A stretch of DNA of 64,000 nt, from the NCBI RefSeq assembly GCF_900100545.1, contig NZ_FNDP01000010.1:1-64000 (forward strand), in the 5' to 3' direction. The position numbers and the translations under genes were made by a program. The first letter of the stretch is position 1, and every line of letters begins with the position of its first letter. This document shows, one piece after another, positions 42,579-50,788 of the stretch. The notes beneath the pieces were generated by a model that saw only the letters and a program-made list of their open reading frames with translations, was not told where the DNA came from and did no database searches. Source of the stretch: Pseudobutyrivibrio sp. 49. GTDB lineage: Bacteria > Bacillota > Clostridia > Lachnospirales > Lachnospiraceae.

Positions 42579-43541
42579 TTAATGATAAGGAATGGTAATG
42601 CCTGTTGCGTTGCCATTCTTTTTTATTTCGATAAATTTTTTTGCGGCCTCTTTGCCAAGTGGCTTGTTCAGTTCAAGCTGATTCGTCTTAACAGGGAAGA
42701 GCCACTCTGTGCCAATTCTTTCATCATCTAGATAAATAACCTCTGCCTCCTCGCAGGCATGCTTAAGAAATTTATTGATGAAGGTGACATTTCTGGTGTT
42801 GATTCCCTGTGGGTCCACAGAGTTGCACCATAGGAAGCAGGAATCACATATGGCAAGGCCTGCATCCCTTATGGCATCCACATAACCCGAAAAGGCTGCT
42901 ATGGATGCAACGCTGTCGTGGATAAATATTCCACCAAGTTTTTTTCTTCCAGAATTGATAAAGCGTCTTGCCATTTGATAGCCTCGGCCGTAGTTGTCGG
43001 AAGCTACTACAGTGGCGTTGTACACACCAGTCGGTGCTGCTTCTAAAAAGATAATAGGAAGCTGACGTTTCAGTAAAAGATGAATCAAATCTGAGTTGGT
43101 GGATGGCAACGCAGAAAGGGCAGGGGCGATGATAAGACCACTGTATATATCTGTCAGCATTGTTGATAAATACTCTCGCTCGAGAGAGTACTGTTGAAGA
43201 GTCTCGTGACCTTCTATTGCATAGCCTTCCTTCAATAAAGTGGAGGTAAGATCATCAAGAATAGACTGAGCCTGTGCAGATTTCATTTCTGGCATGAGAA
43301 TCATGACAGTCTTCTTTTTAGAAGAATCACTTTTGGAAATGACTGTGTTTCCGCTTCCCCAACGTTTGCTGATAATACCATCATTTACCAATAGCTCCAA
43401 AGCCTGTCTTACAGTAGAACGACTGACCTTATATTTCTCAGCAAGCTCTACTTCGGTAGGTAATTTTGAATCCAGTGGATAAATATCTGATAAAATATCC
43501 TCATTTATTTTTTCTTTAAGAACTATATATTTTGGAACCAT
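42579..43541 (-). CDS. GntR-family repressor with LacI-type sugar-binding domain (AraR-like)
   Basis: 320 residues. A GntR winged helix occupies about 1-70 (S-K-L-P-T-E-V-E-L-A-E-K-Y-K-V-S-R-S-T-V-R-Q-A-L split over the two key helices), followed by a periplasmic-binding-protein-like sensor domain (about 75-315). AraR of Bacillus, the arabinose repressor, has the same layout. It is divergent from the ABC transporter operon, and the gap holds five ATTGGTAT-like sites that it probably binds. The inducing sugar is not known; arabinose or galactofuranose are candidates. The 3' end overlaps the terminator of the convergent operon. Confidence 0.88.
   Translation of the reverse strand: MVPKYIVLKEKINEDILSDIYPLDSKLPTEVELAEKYKVSRSTVRQALELLVNDGIISKRWGSGNTVISKSDSSKKKTVMILMPEMKSAQAQSILDDLTSTLLKEGYAIEGHETLQQYSLEREYLSTMLTDIYSGLIIAPALSALPSTNSDLIHLLLKRQLPIIFLEAAPTGVYNATVVASDNYGRGYQMARRFINSGRKKLGGIFIHDSVASIAAFSGYVDAIRDAGLAICDSCFLWCNSVDPQGINTRNVTFINKFLKHACEEAEVIYLDDERIGTEWLFPVKTNQLELNKPLGKEAAKKFIEIKKNGNATGITIPYH
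42590..42624 (+). terminator. Terminator of the sensing operon, inside the opposite CDS
   Basis: GAATGGTAA/TTGCCATTC (9 bp, one G-T pair) with an 11-nt loop and six T residues. It lies within the last codons of the convergent repressor gene. Confidence 0.7.
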
Positions 43542-43608
43542 AAAAAATTATTCCCCTTTATTCAAAGAGTTTCCACGAGTCTACATAAGATTCTAGCATA
43601 ATCAGGAT

Positions 43609-43829
43609 AAAATTGGTATGAAATTTGTAGGAATTGAAAACATACCAATCATAAAAATATCTTATATCGATTAAAAAATATTCAACACTTTTTGGAAAGA
43701 ATCCCGTTAAACGTAAAATTGGTATGTAAAAAACTCAAAAATGCAAAATTGGTATTATCTCAAAAATAGAAACCCTTCTTTTTGATTCTATTTCATTGTT
43801 GTAAAAAATTCATAATGCTAAATTAGTAT
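43609..43829. promoter_or_regulatory. Cluster of five ATTGGTAT-like operator sites
   Basis: AAAATTGGTATG at 43609-43620, inverted CATACCAAT at 43641-43649, AAAATTGGTATG at 43715-43726, AAAATTGGTATT at 43745-43756 and AAATTAGTAT at 43820-43829. Sites 1 and 2 form an inverted pair 20 bp apart. The rest of this 348-base gap is AT-rich with no gene. Probable binding sites of the adjacent GntR/LacI-type regulator. Confidence 0.65.
43796..43824 (+). promoter_or_regulatory. Probable promoter of the sugar ABC transporter operon
   Basis: TTGTTG (43796-43801), 17 bp, TAAATT (43819-43824). The last operator-like site overlaps the -10 box. A small hairpin (GCCAGG/CCTGGC, about 43845-43866) lies in the leader. 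Confidence 0.45.
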
Positions 43830-43889
43830 CAGAAAAACAAAGGGGCCAGGAAAAAGGTTGCCTGGCAGGAGAAGGAAGGAGATAACCTT

Positions 43890-44987
43890 ATGAAAAAAAG
43901 AATAGTAGCAGGAATGCTCACAGCACTTATGGCTGCATCAATGGTAGCTTGTGGAAGCTCAGATACAGCAGCAGACACATCAGCAGATACAGCTGCTGAG
44001 ACAACAGAGGAAGCTGGCGATACAGCAGAAGACAGCGGGGAAAAGATTACTGTTGGTTTCGCACAGGTTGGACACGAGTCAGATTGGAGAACAGCTTCTA
44101 CAAATTCAGTTCAAGATGCTTTCTCAGAGGCTAATGGATATGATTTACAGTTCGTTGACTGCGATAACGATTCAGCTAAGCAGATTGAGGCAGTTAGACA
44201 GTTCATCCAGAACGACGTTGATTACATCGTAATCGATCCTATCGTTTCAACAGGTTGGGACACAGTTCTTACAGAGTGTGAGGATGCTGGTATTCCTGTA
44301 ATTGTAATCGATAGAACAATCGAAGATTCAGATAAGTATGTTTCATGGGTAGGTTCAGAGTTCATGAACGAAGGTCTTGCATCAGGTGCTTGGTTAAAGG
44401 CATATGCAGAGGCTAAGGGTATTACAGACCTTAACATCCTTGTTATCGAGGGTTCTAATGGTTCTTCAGCTCAGATCGGACGTACAGATGGTTTCAAGAA
44501 GTACGCAGATGCTGAGGGATGGACAATCCTTGATTCTCAGGATGGTGACTTCACACAGGACGGTGGACAGCAGGTTATGGAGTCTTACTGTAAGTCTTAT
44601 GCAGGTAAGTTCAACGTAGTTGTTTGCCAGAACGATAACGAAGCTTTCGGTGCTATGGATGCTATGAAGGCAGCTGGTGTTTCTTACGGTGTTGATAAGG
44701 ACGTAATCCTTATTTCTTTCGATGCTTGCAAGGCTGGTCTTGAGTATGTACAGTCTGGTGATATCAACGCAGACTTCATGTGCTACCCACTTCAGGGTTC
44801 TTACTGTGCAGACATCGTTAAGGCTCTTAAGAACGGTGAGACAGTTGCAAAGCAGACATTCATGACAGAGCCATGGTATGTTGCAGAAGACATTCTTAAG
44901 TCAATCACATACACAAACAACGCTGGTGACGAGGTAACAGAGGACCTTATCCAGGTAACAGATGCAGCTTCACAGGCTTCATACTAA
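43890..44987 (+). CDS. ytfQ: Sugar ABC transporter substrate-binding lipoprotein (YtfQ-like)
   Basis: 365 residues. The signal peptide ends in a lipobox (M-V-A-C-G-S) with Cys21 lipidated, then a low-complexity Ala/Asp/Thr/Glu linker (about 24-52). The binding domain begins V-G-F-A-Q-V-G-H-E-S-D-W-R, has V-I-D-P-I-V-S-T-G-W-D-T-V and G-S-S-A-Q-I-G-R-T-D, as in the galactofuranose-binding YtfQ group. Codon use is strongly biased toward the highly expressed type, as expected for an abundant binding protein. A terminator-like hairpin follows it and should reduce expression of the downstream ATPase and permeases. Confidence 0.9.
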   Translation: MKKRIVAGMLTALMAASMVACGSSDTAADTSADTAAETTEEAGDTAEDSGEKITVGFAQVGHESDWRTASTNSVQDAFSEANGYDLQFVDCDNDSAKQIEAVRQFIQNDVDYIVIDPIVSTGWDTVLTECEDAGIPVIVIDRTIEDSDKYVSWVGSEFMNEGLASGAWLKAYAEAKGITDLNILVIEGSNGSSAQIGRTDGFKKYADAEGWTILDSQDGDFTQDGGQQVMESYCKSYAGKFNVVVCQNDNEAFGAMDAMKAAGVSYGVDKDVILISFDACKAGLEYVQSGDINADFMCYPLQGSYCADIVKALKNGETVAKQTFMTEPWYVAEDILKSITYTNNAGDEVTEDLIQVTDAASQASY

Positions 44988-45005
44988 AATTTAGATTTTG
45001 TTATG

Positions 45006-45035
45006 GGGGAAGGACCATCGCCTTCCCCTTATTTT
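45006..45035 (+). terminator. Hairpin between binding-protein and ATPase genes
   Basis: GGGGAAGG/CCTTCCCC (8 bp), 7-nt loop, then TTATTTTTA. Likely a leaky terminator that lowers the downstream transcript level. Confidence 0.7.
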
Positions 45036-45056
45036 TAAAGAAAGTGGAGAAAGATT

Positions 45057-46571
45057 ATGGATGAAAATTTACTGATTACAATGCGCGACATATCCAAATC
45101 CTTTCCAGGCGTAAAAGCATTAGATCATGCACAGTTTACTCTTAGAAAGGGTGAGATACATGCGCTAATGGGAGAAAACGGTGCTGGTAAGTCTACACTC
45201 ATCAAGGTGTTGACTGGCGTTTATTCTCTCGATGCAGGCGAGATACATGTGGCTGGAGTTGAGGGTCCTGTAATTAATCACTCAACATTGGAAGCACAGG
45301 AAAAGGGAATTGCCACAGTTTACCAGGAGGTAAACCTTTGCCCTAACTTGACAGTAGCAGAAAACTTATTTATTGGCCGTGAGCCAAAAACAAAAATAGG
45401 AACCATCGACTGGCGCGCAATGAACAAGCGTGCAAAGGAAATTATGGATGGTCTTGATTTAAATATTGATGTAACTATTGCACTTGAAAATTATTCTCTT
45501 GCAATTCAGCAGATGATAGCAATTGCAAGAGCTGTAGATATGGATTGTAAGGTTCTTATTCTTGATGAGCCAACATCATCACTTGATGATAACGAGGTTG
45601 AAAAGCTCTTCAAGGTTATGAAGGATCTTAAAACAAAGGGAGTTGGAATAATATTCGTTACACATTTCCTTGAGCAGGTATACGCAGTGTGCGATACAAT
45701 CACTGTTCTTAGAAATGGAGAGTTTGCAGGAGAGTACTCAGTGGAAGAGATGCCACGTGTCAAACTTGTTGCGGCAATGTTAGGAAAAGACTTCGATGAC
45801 CTGGCAGCAATTAAGAAAGAAGGAGCAGGAAATGTTTCTGAAGATGTTGTTGTTGATGCAAAGAATCTAAGTCATAAAGGAACTATTAAACCATTTGATT
45901 TCCAGATTAAAAAGGGCGAAGTTGTTGGTGTTACCGGTCTTCTTGGCTCTGGTCGTTCGGAGATGGTTCGCTGCATTTATGGTGCAGATAAAGCTCAGAC
46001 AGGCACTTTAAAAGTAAATGGTAAAGAGATAAATATTAAGGAGCCACTTGATGCAATAAAGGCTGGAATGGGATACCTTCCAGATGATAGAAAAGCGGAT
46101 GGTTGTATCGGTGATCTTTCAGTTAGGGAGAATATTATCCTTGCCCTTCAGGCTAGAAATGGAATGTTCAAAAAAATTCCAATGTCAAAGCAAATTGAAA
46201 TAGCTGATAAGTTTATCGACATGCTTCAGATAAAGACAGCATCCAGAGAAACTCCTATCAGCCAGCTTTCTGGTGGTAATCAACAGAAAGTAATCTTGGC
46301 AAGATGGTTATGCACACATCCAGATTTCTTAATCTTAGATGAGCCAACAAGAGGTATCGATATCGGTACAAAGACAGAATTCCAAAAGCTTGCATTAAAG
46401 TTTGCTGAGGAAGAGGGAATGAGTATCGTATTCATCTCATCAGAAATTGAAGAGATGCTTCGTACCTGTTCTAGAATGTATGTAATGCGTGATGGCGCTC
46501 AGGTTGGAGAAATTTCTGGAGACATGACTCAGGAATCAGTCATGGCAGCTATCGCAGGAGGTGGAGAATAA
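45057..46571 (+). CDS. ytfR: Sugar ABC transporter ATPase (YtfR-like)
   Basis: 504 residues with two nucleotide-binding domains, as in the carbohydrate uptake CUT2 group. The first has Walker A G-E-N-G-A-G-K-S-T and Walker B L-I-L-D-E-P-T; its signature loop reads L-A-I-Q-Q rather than L-S-G-G-Q. The second has a changed Walker A (G-L-L-G-S-G-R-S-E) but a full L-S-G-G-N-Q-Q and L-I-L-D-E-P-T-R-G-I-D. That split is usual for CUT2 ATPases. It overlaps the permease start by one base. Confidence 0.93.
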   Translation: MDENLLITMRDISKSFPGVKALDHAQFTLRKGEIHALMGENGAGKSTLIKVLTGVYSLDAGEIHVAGVEGPVINHSTLEAQEKGIATVYQEVNLCPNLTVAENLFIGREPKTKIGTIDWRAMNKRAKEIMDGLDLNIDVTIALENYSLAIQQMIAIARAVDMDCKVLILDEPTSSLDDNEVEKLFKVMKDLKTKGVGIIFVTHFLEQVYAVCDTITVLRNGEFAGEYSVEEMPRVKLVAAMLGKDFDDLAAIKKEGAGNVSEDVVVDAKNLSHKGTIKPFDFQIKKGEVVGVTGLLGSGRSEMVRCIYGADKAQTGTLKVNGKEINIKEPLDAIKAGMGYLPDDRKADGCIGDLSVRENIILALQARNGMFKKIPMSKQIEIADKFIDMLQIKTASRETPISQLSGGNQQKVILARWLCTHPDFLILDEPTRGIDIGTKTEFQKLALKFAEEEGMSIVFISSEIEEMLRTCSRMYVMRDGAQVGEISGDMTQESVMAAIAGGGE

Positions 46572-47635
46572 TGGAGAATTTTAGAAAGCTTACAAAAAAG
46601 CCACTGTTCTTGCCAATTTTCTGTATGATATTGGTACTGTTGATAAACTTGATTAAGTCACCTGATTTTTTTGCAATCAGTATCAACAACGGTGTTTTAT
46701 TTGGTAGATTAATTGATATTTTAAATCGTGGATCAGAAATCGCGATTCTTGCAGTAGGTCAGACATTAGTAGTTGCTGTATCAGCTGGTACAGATATTTC
46801 AGTTGGTTCAGTAATGTCACTTTCAGCTTGTAGTTGCTGTATGTTACTTGCAGGTTATGGTAACAACTCAGTTTCAACACTTGCAGTTCCAATGCTTGTA
46901 GGTATGCTTTTTGGTGTACTTATGGGTGGTGTCAGCGGTGCAATGAATGGTGCACTTGTTGCAAAGCTTAAGATTCAGCCAATGGTTGCTACTTTGATTT
47001 TATTCACAGCAGCGCGTGCTATCGGACTTCTTCTTTGCAACAATCAGATTACGTATATACGATATGAGCCATACAAATATCTGGGCAACTTTATACCGGG
47101 ATGTCCAATTCCTACCCCAGTATTTGTGGCTGCAATTGTTATCGCAATTGTTGCAGTTCTTCTAAAGAAGACAGCTCTTGGTCTTTATATCCAGTCTGTT
47201 GGTATCAACGGAAGAGCAGCTAGAATTTCAGGAATTAATTCAGATGTAATCTGCTTTATCTGCTATGTAGTTTGCGGCGTTTGTGCTGGTATCGCAGGTA
47301 TCGTTGCTTCATCAAGAATCTATTCTGCAGATTCAAACAACATTGGTCTTAACTACGAGCTTGATGCTATCCTTGCAGTTGCTCTTGGTGGTAACTCACT
47401 TGGTGGTGGTAAGTTTAATCTTGCAGGCTCAATCATCGGTGCTTACACAATTCAGGCTATCACAACAACACTTCTTGCTATGGGTGTTTCAACTGATAAG
47501 GCACCAGTATTTAAGGCAATCATCGTTATTATTATTGTAGTTGTGCAGGCTCCAGCATTTAAGGCTTACATGGCTGCCAGAAAGGCTCAGAAAGCTTCAA
47601 GAGCTCAGCAGCCAGTAGTAAAGGAGGCAGCATAA
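46571..47635 (+). CDS. ytfT: Sugar ABC transporter permease (YtfT-like)
   Basis: 354 residues, about 8-10 membrane segments of the RbsC-like (BPD_transp_2) family. The motif T-L-V-V-A-V-S-A-G-T-D-I-S-V-G-S-V near 65 and the late A-V-A-L-G-G-N-S-L-G-G-G-K-F-N-L-A-G-S are family marks. It pairs with the next permease as the two halves of the channel. The gene starts at the stop codon of the ATPase gene and ends at the start of the next gene, each with a one-base overlap. Confidence 0.92.
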   Translation: MENFRKLTKKPLFLPIFCMILVLLINLIKSPDFFAISINNGVLFGRLIDILNRGSEIAILAVGQTLVVAVSAGTDISVGSVMSLSACSCCMLLAGYGNNSVSTLAVPMLVGMLFGVLMGGVSGAMNGALVAKLKIQPMVATLILFTAARAIGLLLCNNQITYIRYEPYKYLGNFIPGCPIPTPVFVAAIVIAIVAVLLKKTALGLYIQSVGINGRAARISGINSDVICFICYVVCGVCAGIAGIVASSRIYSADSNNIGLNYELDAILAVALGGNSLGGGKFNLAGSIIGAYTIQAITTTLLAMGVSTDKAPVFKAIIVIIIVVVQAPAFKAYMAARKAQKASRAQQPVVKEAA

Positions 47636-48666
47636 TGAAGACAAAAAAGAAATTAGATTCAAATACAGTACTTATTTTTATTACAATTGCATTATTCGTT
47701 TTCATGTATGCAGTTGGTTGTGTAATTTATGCTGATAAGGGATTCGGAAATCTTCAGACTTTTCTTAATGTACTTATCAACAACGCAGGTCTTATCTGCG
47801 TAACCTGTGGTATGACTTGTGTAATGCTTACAGGTGGTATTGATATTTCAGTTGGTTCAGTAATTGCTATGGACTGTATGCTTCTTGTATTTGGTATGAC
47901 AGAGTGGCATATGGGTGCAGTTCCAATGGTAATACTTGTTCTTGTTATTGGTTTGGTATTTGGTGCAGTTCAGGGCTTCCTTGTAGGATATCTTGAGATT
48001 CAGCCATTCATCGTAACAATGGCAGGTATGTTCTTCGCAAGAGGTATGACAGCAGTTATCTGTTCAGGTCAGATTTCAATCACAGAGGCAGACAACCCAT
48101 TATTCTATGCTTGGGCTAACTCAAAGATTAATCTTCCAGAGTTCCTTGGAAAAGCAAACAAGCATGGAAAGATTGTTGCTCCTTACATCAGACCAACAGT
48201 ACTTATTGCTTTAATCGTACTTGTACTTATCTTCTTAATGCTCAAGTACACAAAGTTTGGACGTAACCTTTACGCAGTAGGTGGCAACCAGACATCAGCT
48301 ACTATGATGGGTCTTAATGTTAAGAAGACAAGAATGCTTTCACATATCCTTTCTTCATTCCTTTGCTCAATTGGTGGTATTCTTTACTGCTTGAACACAA
48401 TGTCAGGTTCAGTTAACCAGGCAAAGGGACTTGAGATGGATGCAATTGCATCAGCAGTTATTGGTGGTACACTTCTTACAGGTGGTGTAGGTAACGTTAT
48501 TGGTTCACTCTTTGGTGTTCTTATCAACGGTACAATTACAGTACTTGTTAATACAAACGGAAAGCTTCTTTCAAGCTGGGCTAACATTGCAACAGCAGCT
48601 CTCCTTTGTGTATTCATCATTTTGCAGTCAATCTTTGCACTTGTTAAGGCACAGAGAAATAAATAA
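47635..48666 (+). CDS. yjfF: Sugar ABC transporter permease (YjfF-like)
   Basis: 343 residues, second RbsC-like permease of the locus. Motifs: C-V-M-L-T-G-G-I-D-I-S-V-G-S-V near 68-77, I-Q-P-F-I-V-T-M-A-G-M-F and S-A-V-I-G-G-T-L-L-T-G-G-V-G-N. The four-gene order binding protein, ATPase, two permeases equals the ytfQ-ytfR-ytfT-yjfF system, known in E. coli for galactofuranose. In Clostridia related systems may carry arabinose or other furanoses. A terminator follows. Confidence 0.92.
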   Translation: MKTKKKLDSNTVLIFITIALFVFMYAVGCVIYADKGFGNLQTFLNVLINNAGLICVTCGMTCVMLTGGIDISVGSVIAMDCMLLVFGMTEWHMGAVPMVILVLVIGLVFGAVQGFLVGYLEIQPFIVTMAGMFFARGMTAVICSGQISITEADNPLFYAWANSKINLPEFLGKANKHGKIVAPYIRPTVLIALIVLVLIFLMLKYTKFGRNLYAVGGNQTSATMMGLNVKKTRMLSHILSSFLCSIGGILYCLNTMSGSVNQAKGLEMDAIASAVIGGTLLTGGVGNVIGSLFGVLINGTITVLVNTNGKLLSSWANIATAALLCVFIILQSIFALVKAQRNK

Positions 48667-48713
48667 GCTGATCTTTTTCATATTCATATTTTCATAATTC
48701 AAATCCACGGGAG

Positions 48714-48746
48714 GGCGGACCAATATCAAGTATTGGCCCGCTTTTT
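48714..48746 (+). terminator. Terminator of the sugar ABC operon
   Basis: GCGG-CCAATA / TATTGG-CCGC with one A-C mismatch, a TCAAG loop and five T residues. Confidence 0.85.
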
Positions 48747-48768
48747 CGCATTTTTATTGCACATTATA

Positions 48769-48797
48769 TTGCATATTGTTGAAAAAAATAATATACT
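48769..48797 (+). promoter_or_regulatory. Promoter of a possible small RNA
   Basis: TTGCAT (48769-48774), 17 bp, TATACT (48792-48797). The expected start is near 48804. No ORF follows within 200 nt. Confidence 0.55.
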
Positions 48798-48803
48798 AAT
48801 GAA

Positions 48804-48907
48804 CTGTAAAACCTTGTTGTTTTGCTGCAGGGATCCTTAACCCTGCAAAATTTTTTTGATTCCATCGTAAATGCTCCGCGATGTAAAACAAGGGGGCATT
48901 TTTTTTG
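48804..48907 (+). ncRNA. Candidate small RNA with two terminator hairpins
   Basis: No coding frame is supported. Hairpin A (48820-48850, GCAGGG/CCCTGC with TTTT/AAAA) is followed by seven T residues. Hairpin B (48869-48901, AAATGCTCC/GGGGCATTT) is followed by a run of eight T residues. CCTTGTT (about 48812-48818) could pair with AACAAGG (48888-48894), enclosing hairpin A, and CATCG/CGATG could compete with hairpin B. The transcript would be about 105 nt. A third terminator-like stem with a seven-T run lies at 48946-48983. Confidence 0.45.
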
Positions 48908-48945
48908 TTTTCTTTTATGTTTTATATGAATCAAAAATTGAAAGA

Positions 48946-48983
48946 ATAGGAGCACAACCTTTTGTGAACACTCCTATTTTTTT
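48946..48983 (+). terminator. Terminator-like hairpin C
   Basis: ATAGGAG-CACAA, CCTT loop, TTGTG, AACA, CTCCTAT, then a seven-T run. It precedes the small-gene cluster by about 70 nt. Confidence 0.7.
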
Positions 48984-49053
48984 CTATAGAAATTGATAAT
49001 CTGTGTAAGATATGAAATAATTGGAAAAGAGTCTAAAAATGGAGAATGTCATA

Positions 49054-49398
49054 ATGAAAAAATATAAAAAGGGATTAACAAATGCGCTACTACAATTTAT
49101 ATGGGCGGTGGTTGGATATATATATCTTACAGTGTATGAATACGACATCTTTATTGCTGTTGTTTTGCTGATTACATTTACAATTTTTGCATGGAACAAC
49201 CATGATTTTGTAAATACCAGCTTGTTCTTTAAGATTAACAGTCTTGTGTTTGTAATATTTATGGCTGCAGTTACATTATTACATTTGGCAGCTCATTTTA
49301 ATTTGATTCCTAATATGTGGTGGATACCTTATACCTTCGCAGTAAGTATCGTGTACACCTTTGCAGAGCTTATAGATTTTAGCGGCATGGAATTATAA
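49054..49398 (+). CDS. Small membrane protein, unknown
   Basis: 114 residues from ATG 49054; GGAG at 49041-49044 supports this start over earlier codons in the frame. A basic N-terminus (M-K-K-Y-K-K-G) is followed by four likely membrane helices (about 10-27, 30-46, 58-80 and 88-105). No family recognised. It heads a run of five further short genes in the same direction with small gaps or overlaps. Confidence 0.6.
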   Translation: MKKYKKGLTNALLQFIWAVVGYIYLTVYEYDIFIAVVLLITFTIFAWNNHDFVNTSLFFKINSLVFVIFMAAVTLLHLAAHFNLIPNMWWIPYTFAVSIVYTFAELIDFSGMEL

Positions 49399-49422
49399 AG
49401 ATTTTGAAGGAGATAGGTGGAC

Positions 49423-49557
49423 ATGAATTTACTTAATTCTATAGGTTATTATGTATTAATAATCTCGGTGTTATTAGGAGCAGGGCTTGGATTTTTAGGG
49501 AAGCTTTATGAGAAAAATCATCCTGAAACAAAGGAAAAGGAACAGGTAGAAGAATAA
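49423..49557 (+). CDS. 44-residue single-span membrane protein
   Basis: ATG 49423 has AAGGAG 11 nt upstream (49408-49413). The product has one hydrophobic helix (about 8-30, with V-L-L-G-A-G-L-G-F-L-G) and a charged tail rich in Glu and Lys. The start, ribosome binding site and spacing support a real gene; too short for usual annotation cut-offs. Function unknown. Confidence 0.55.
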   Translation: MNLLNSIGYYVLIISVLLGAGLGFLGKLYEKNHPETKEKEQVEE

Positions 49558-49572
49558 TTGTGAGGGTTAAAA

Positions 49573-49668
49573 ATGCTTATAAGTGAATTTCAAACAACAG
49601 CGATTGCCTTATGTCTTGCGGTGATTTGGGTTGTCGTTAAGCTTGTTTTGGATAATATGGAGAAATAA
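49573..49668 (+). CDS. 31-residue single-span membrane protein
   Basis: ATG 49573, 15 bp after the previous stop; GAGGG lies 6 nt upstream. Nearly the whole peptide is one helix (A-L-C-L-A-V-I-W-V-V-V-K-L-V-L) with a short charged end. Very small, so coding status rests on context and the ribosome binding site. Confidence 0.45.
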   Translation: MLISEFQTTAIALCLAVIWVVVKLVLDNMEK

Positions 49669-49695
49669 TATTTTTAGTATTGAGGAGAATATACT

Positions 49696-50376
49696 ATGGG
49701 ATTTCTAAATAAACAAAAGCTTAATGAGAGACAGATTTCAATATTAAAAAATGCAAATCTACCTACAGAATGGAAGGATCTTAACTCTGCAGGCCGTATT
49801 GGTATAACAGCTATAGAGGAGATGCTTCAATATCTGGATAAAAAATATGGGAAGACCTTTTGCTATAACGGATATGTTCCAGAGAATAAGGTTTTTCTAG
49901 ATAATGGATGCCTTTATGCTTATGCAGAGGGAGATGATCCAGACATTGATACATTCACTGTGGAGCGAGATGGGAAAGGTTTTAAGGATGGCTATCAGTG
50001 GGTACTCAAGGCACCTGGTGTGCAGCAGGAGATGGAAGAGAGGCTGGAGCCACTTCTTCAGGGACAGGCACACAAGATGTTTACAGAGCTGTTAGGTGTG
50101 GATGCAGATGGCAATGTAAAAGCTTTTAGTGTAAATATTTATATAGAGAATACGGATAAGGCATACATTGAAAAAACAATGGACAGCATAATCGATGAGA
50201 TTTATGAGGATGCCAGAGTTTACGATGTTAATTTCTATTGTTTTGACAAGCCAGTTACAAGAGATATGAATGCTAAAAATATAAGAGACTGTTACAAGTA
50301 TGAGGACATAGTTTTACGTTATGCTAGTTGTACTGCTGACAGGAAAAATGAGACCTGCAGGTGGGTGTGCTTATGA
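49696..50376 (+). CDS. Hypothetical protein, 226 residues
   Basis: Start ATG 49696 with GAGGAGA upstream. A soluble, acidic protein without a signal peptide. No domain recognised. The N-terminus (L-N-E-R-Q-I-S-I-L-K-N-A-N-L-P) looks helical; the middle alternates strands and short helices; the C-terminus contains several cysteines (C-Y-K, S-C-T, T-C-R-W-V-C). The stop overlaps the next start (ATGA), so the two products are coupled. Confidence 0.7.
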   Translation: MGFLNKQKLNERQISILKNANLPTEWKDLNSAGRIGITAIEEMLQYLDKKYGKTFCYNGYVPENKVFLDNGCLYAYAEGDDPDIDTFTVERDGKGFKDGYQWVLKAPGVQQEMEERLEPLLQGQAHKMFTELLGVDADGNVKAFSVNIYIENTDKAYIEKTMDSIIDEIYEDARVYDVNFYCFDKPVTRDMNAKNIRDCYKYEDIVLRYASCTADRKNETCRWVCL

Positions 50377-50501
50377 CAGATGAAAAACTGGCTTTGCTAG
50401 AACTGATTACTTATATTGACAGCAATGTTATGGAAGCAGCCGATATAAATGTAGCGTTATTGCCAATTCTGGTGAAGAGGCATACGGAAGAGTTGGATTG
50501 A
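50373..50501 (+). CDS. 42-residue hypothetical protein
   Basis: ATG 50373 overlaps the stop of the 226-residue gene (ATGA), and its own stop TGA overlaps a TTG start at 50498 (TTGA). The peptide (M-T-D-E-K-L-A-L-L-E-L-I-T-Y-I-D) is predicted helical and acidic. The double overlap on both sides argues that it is translated. Function unknown. Confidence 0.5.
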   Translation: MTDEKLALLELITYIDSNVMEAADINVALLPILVKRHTEELD

Positions 50502-50746
50502 TATATGCTCTTCATTATTCTGTTCATGGTGATGTGACTACATATTATACAGTTACCTTCAATGAGATTATGGATTCAGAAGATGAGTTGACTGACAGCG
50601 ATATTTATCCATTTAATACATACCTGGAATGTAGCATCGGTAACAGACTTTATGAAGGTGCGGAGAGTATTGAGGACATAAAAAACAGTCAGTGTGAGAT
50701 AGTAGGTACCACAAACTTTGTGGTAGATGAGTCTAGTTCACTATAA
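50498..50746 (+). CDS. 82-residue hypothetical protein
   Basis: TTG 50498 is the only start in the frame near the coupling site with the upstream stop. The frame stays open upstream to about 50420 without another usual start, so an N-terminal extension by frameshift is possible. The product has aromatic-rich strands (Y-A-L-H-Y-S-V-H-G-D-V-T-T-Y-Y) and an acidic middle. No family recognised. It lies 42 bp before a diguanylate cyclase gene. Confidence 0.5.
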   Translation: MIYALHYSVHGDVTTYYTVTFNEIMDSEDELTDSDIYPFNTYLECSIGNRLYEGAESIEDIKNSQCEIVGTTNFVVDESSSL

Positions 50747-50788
50747 TTACATAAAAATGTGGCAAAATAGGGTCACGGAGGCAGTTCT

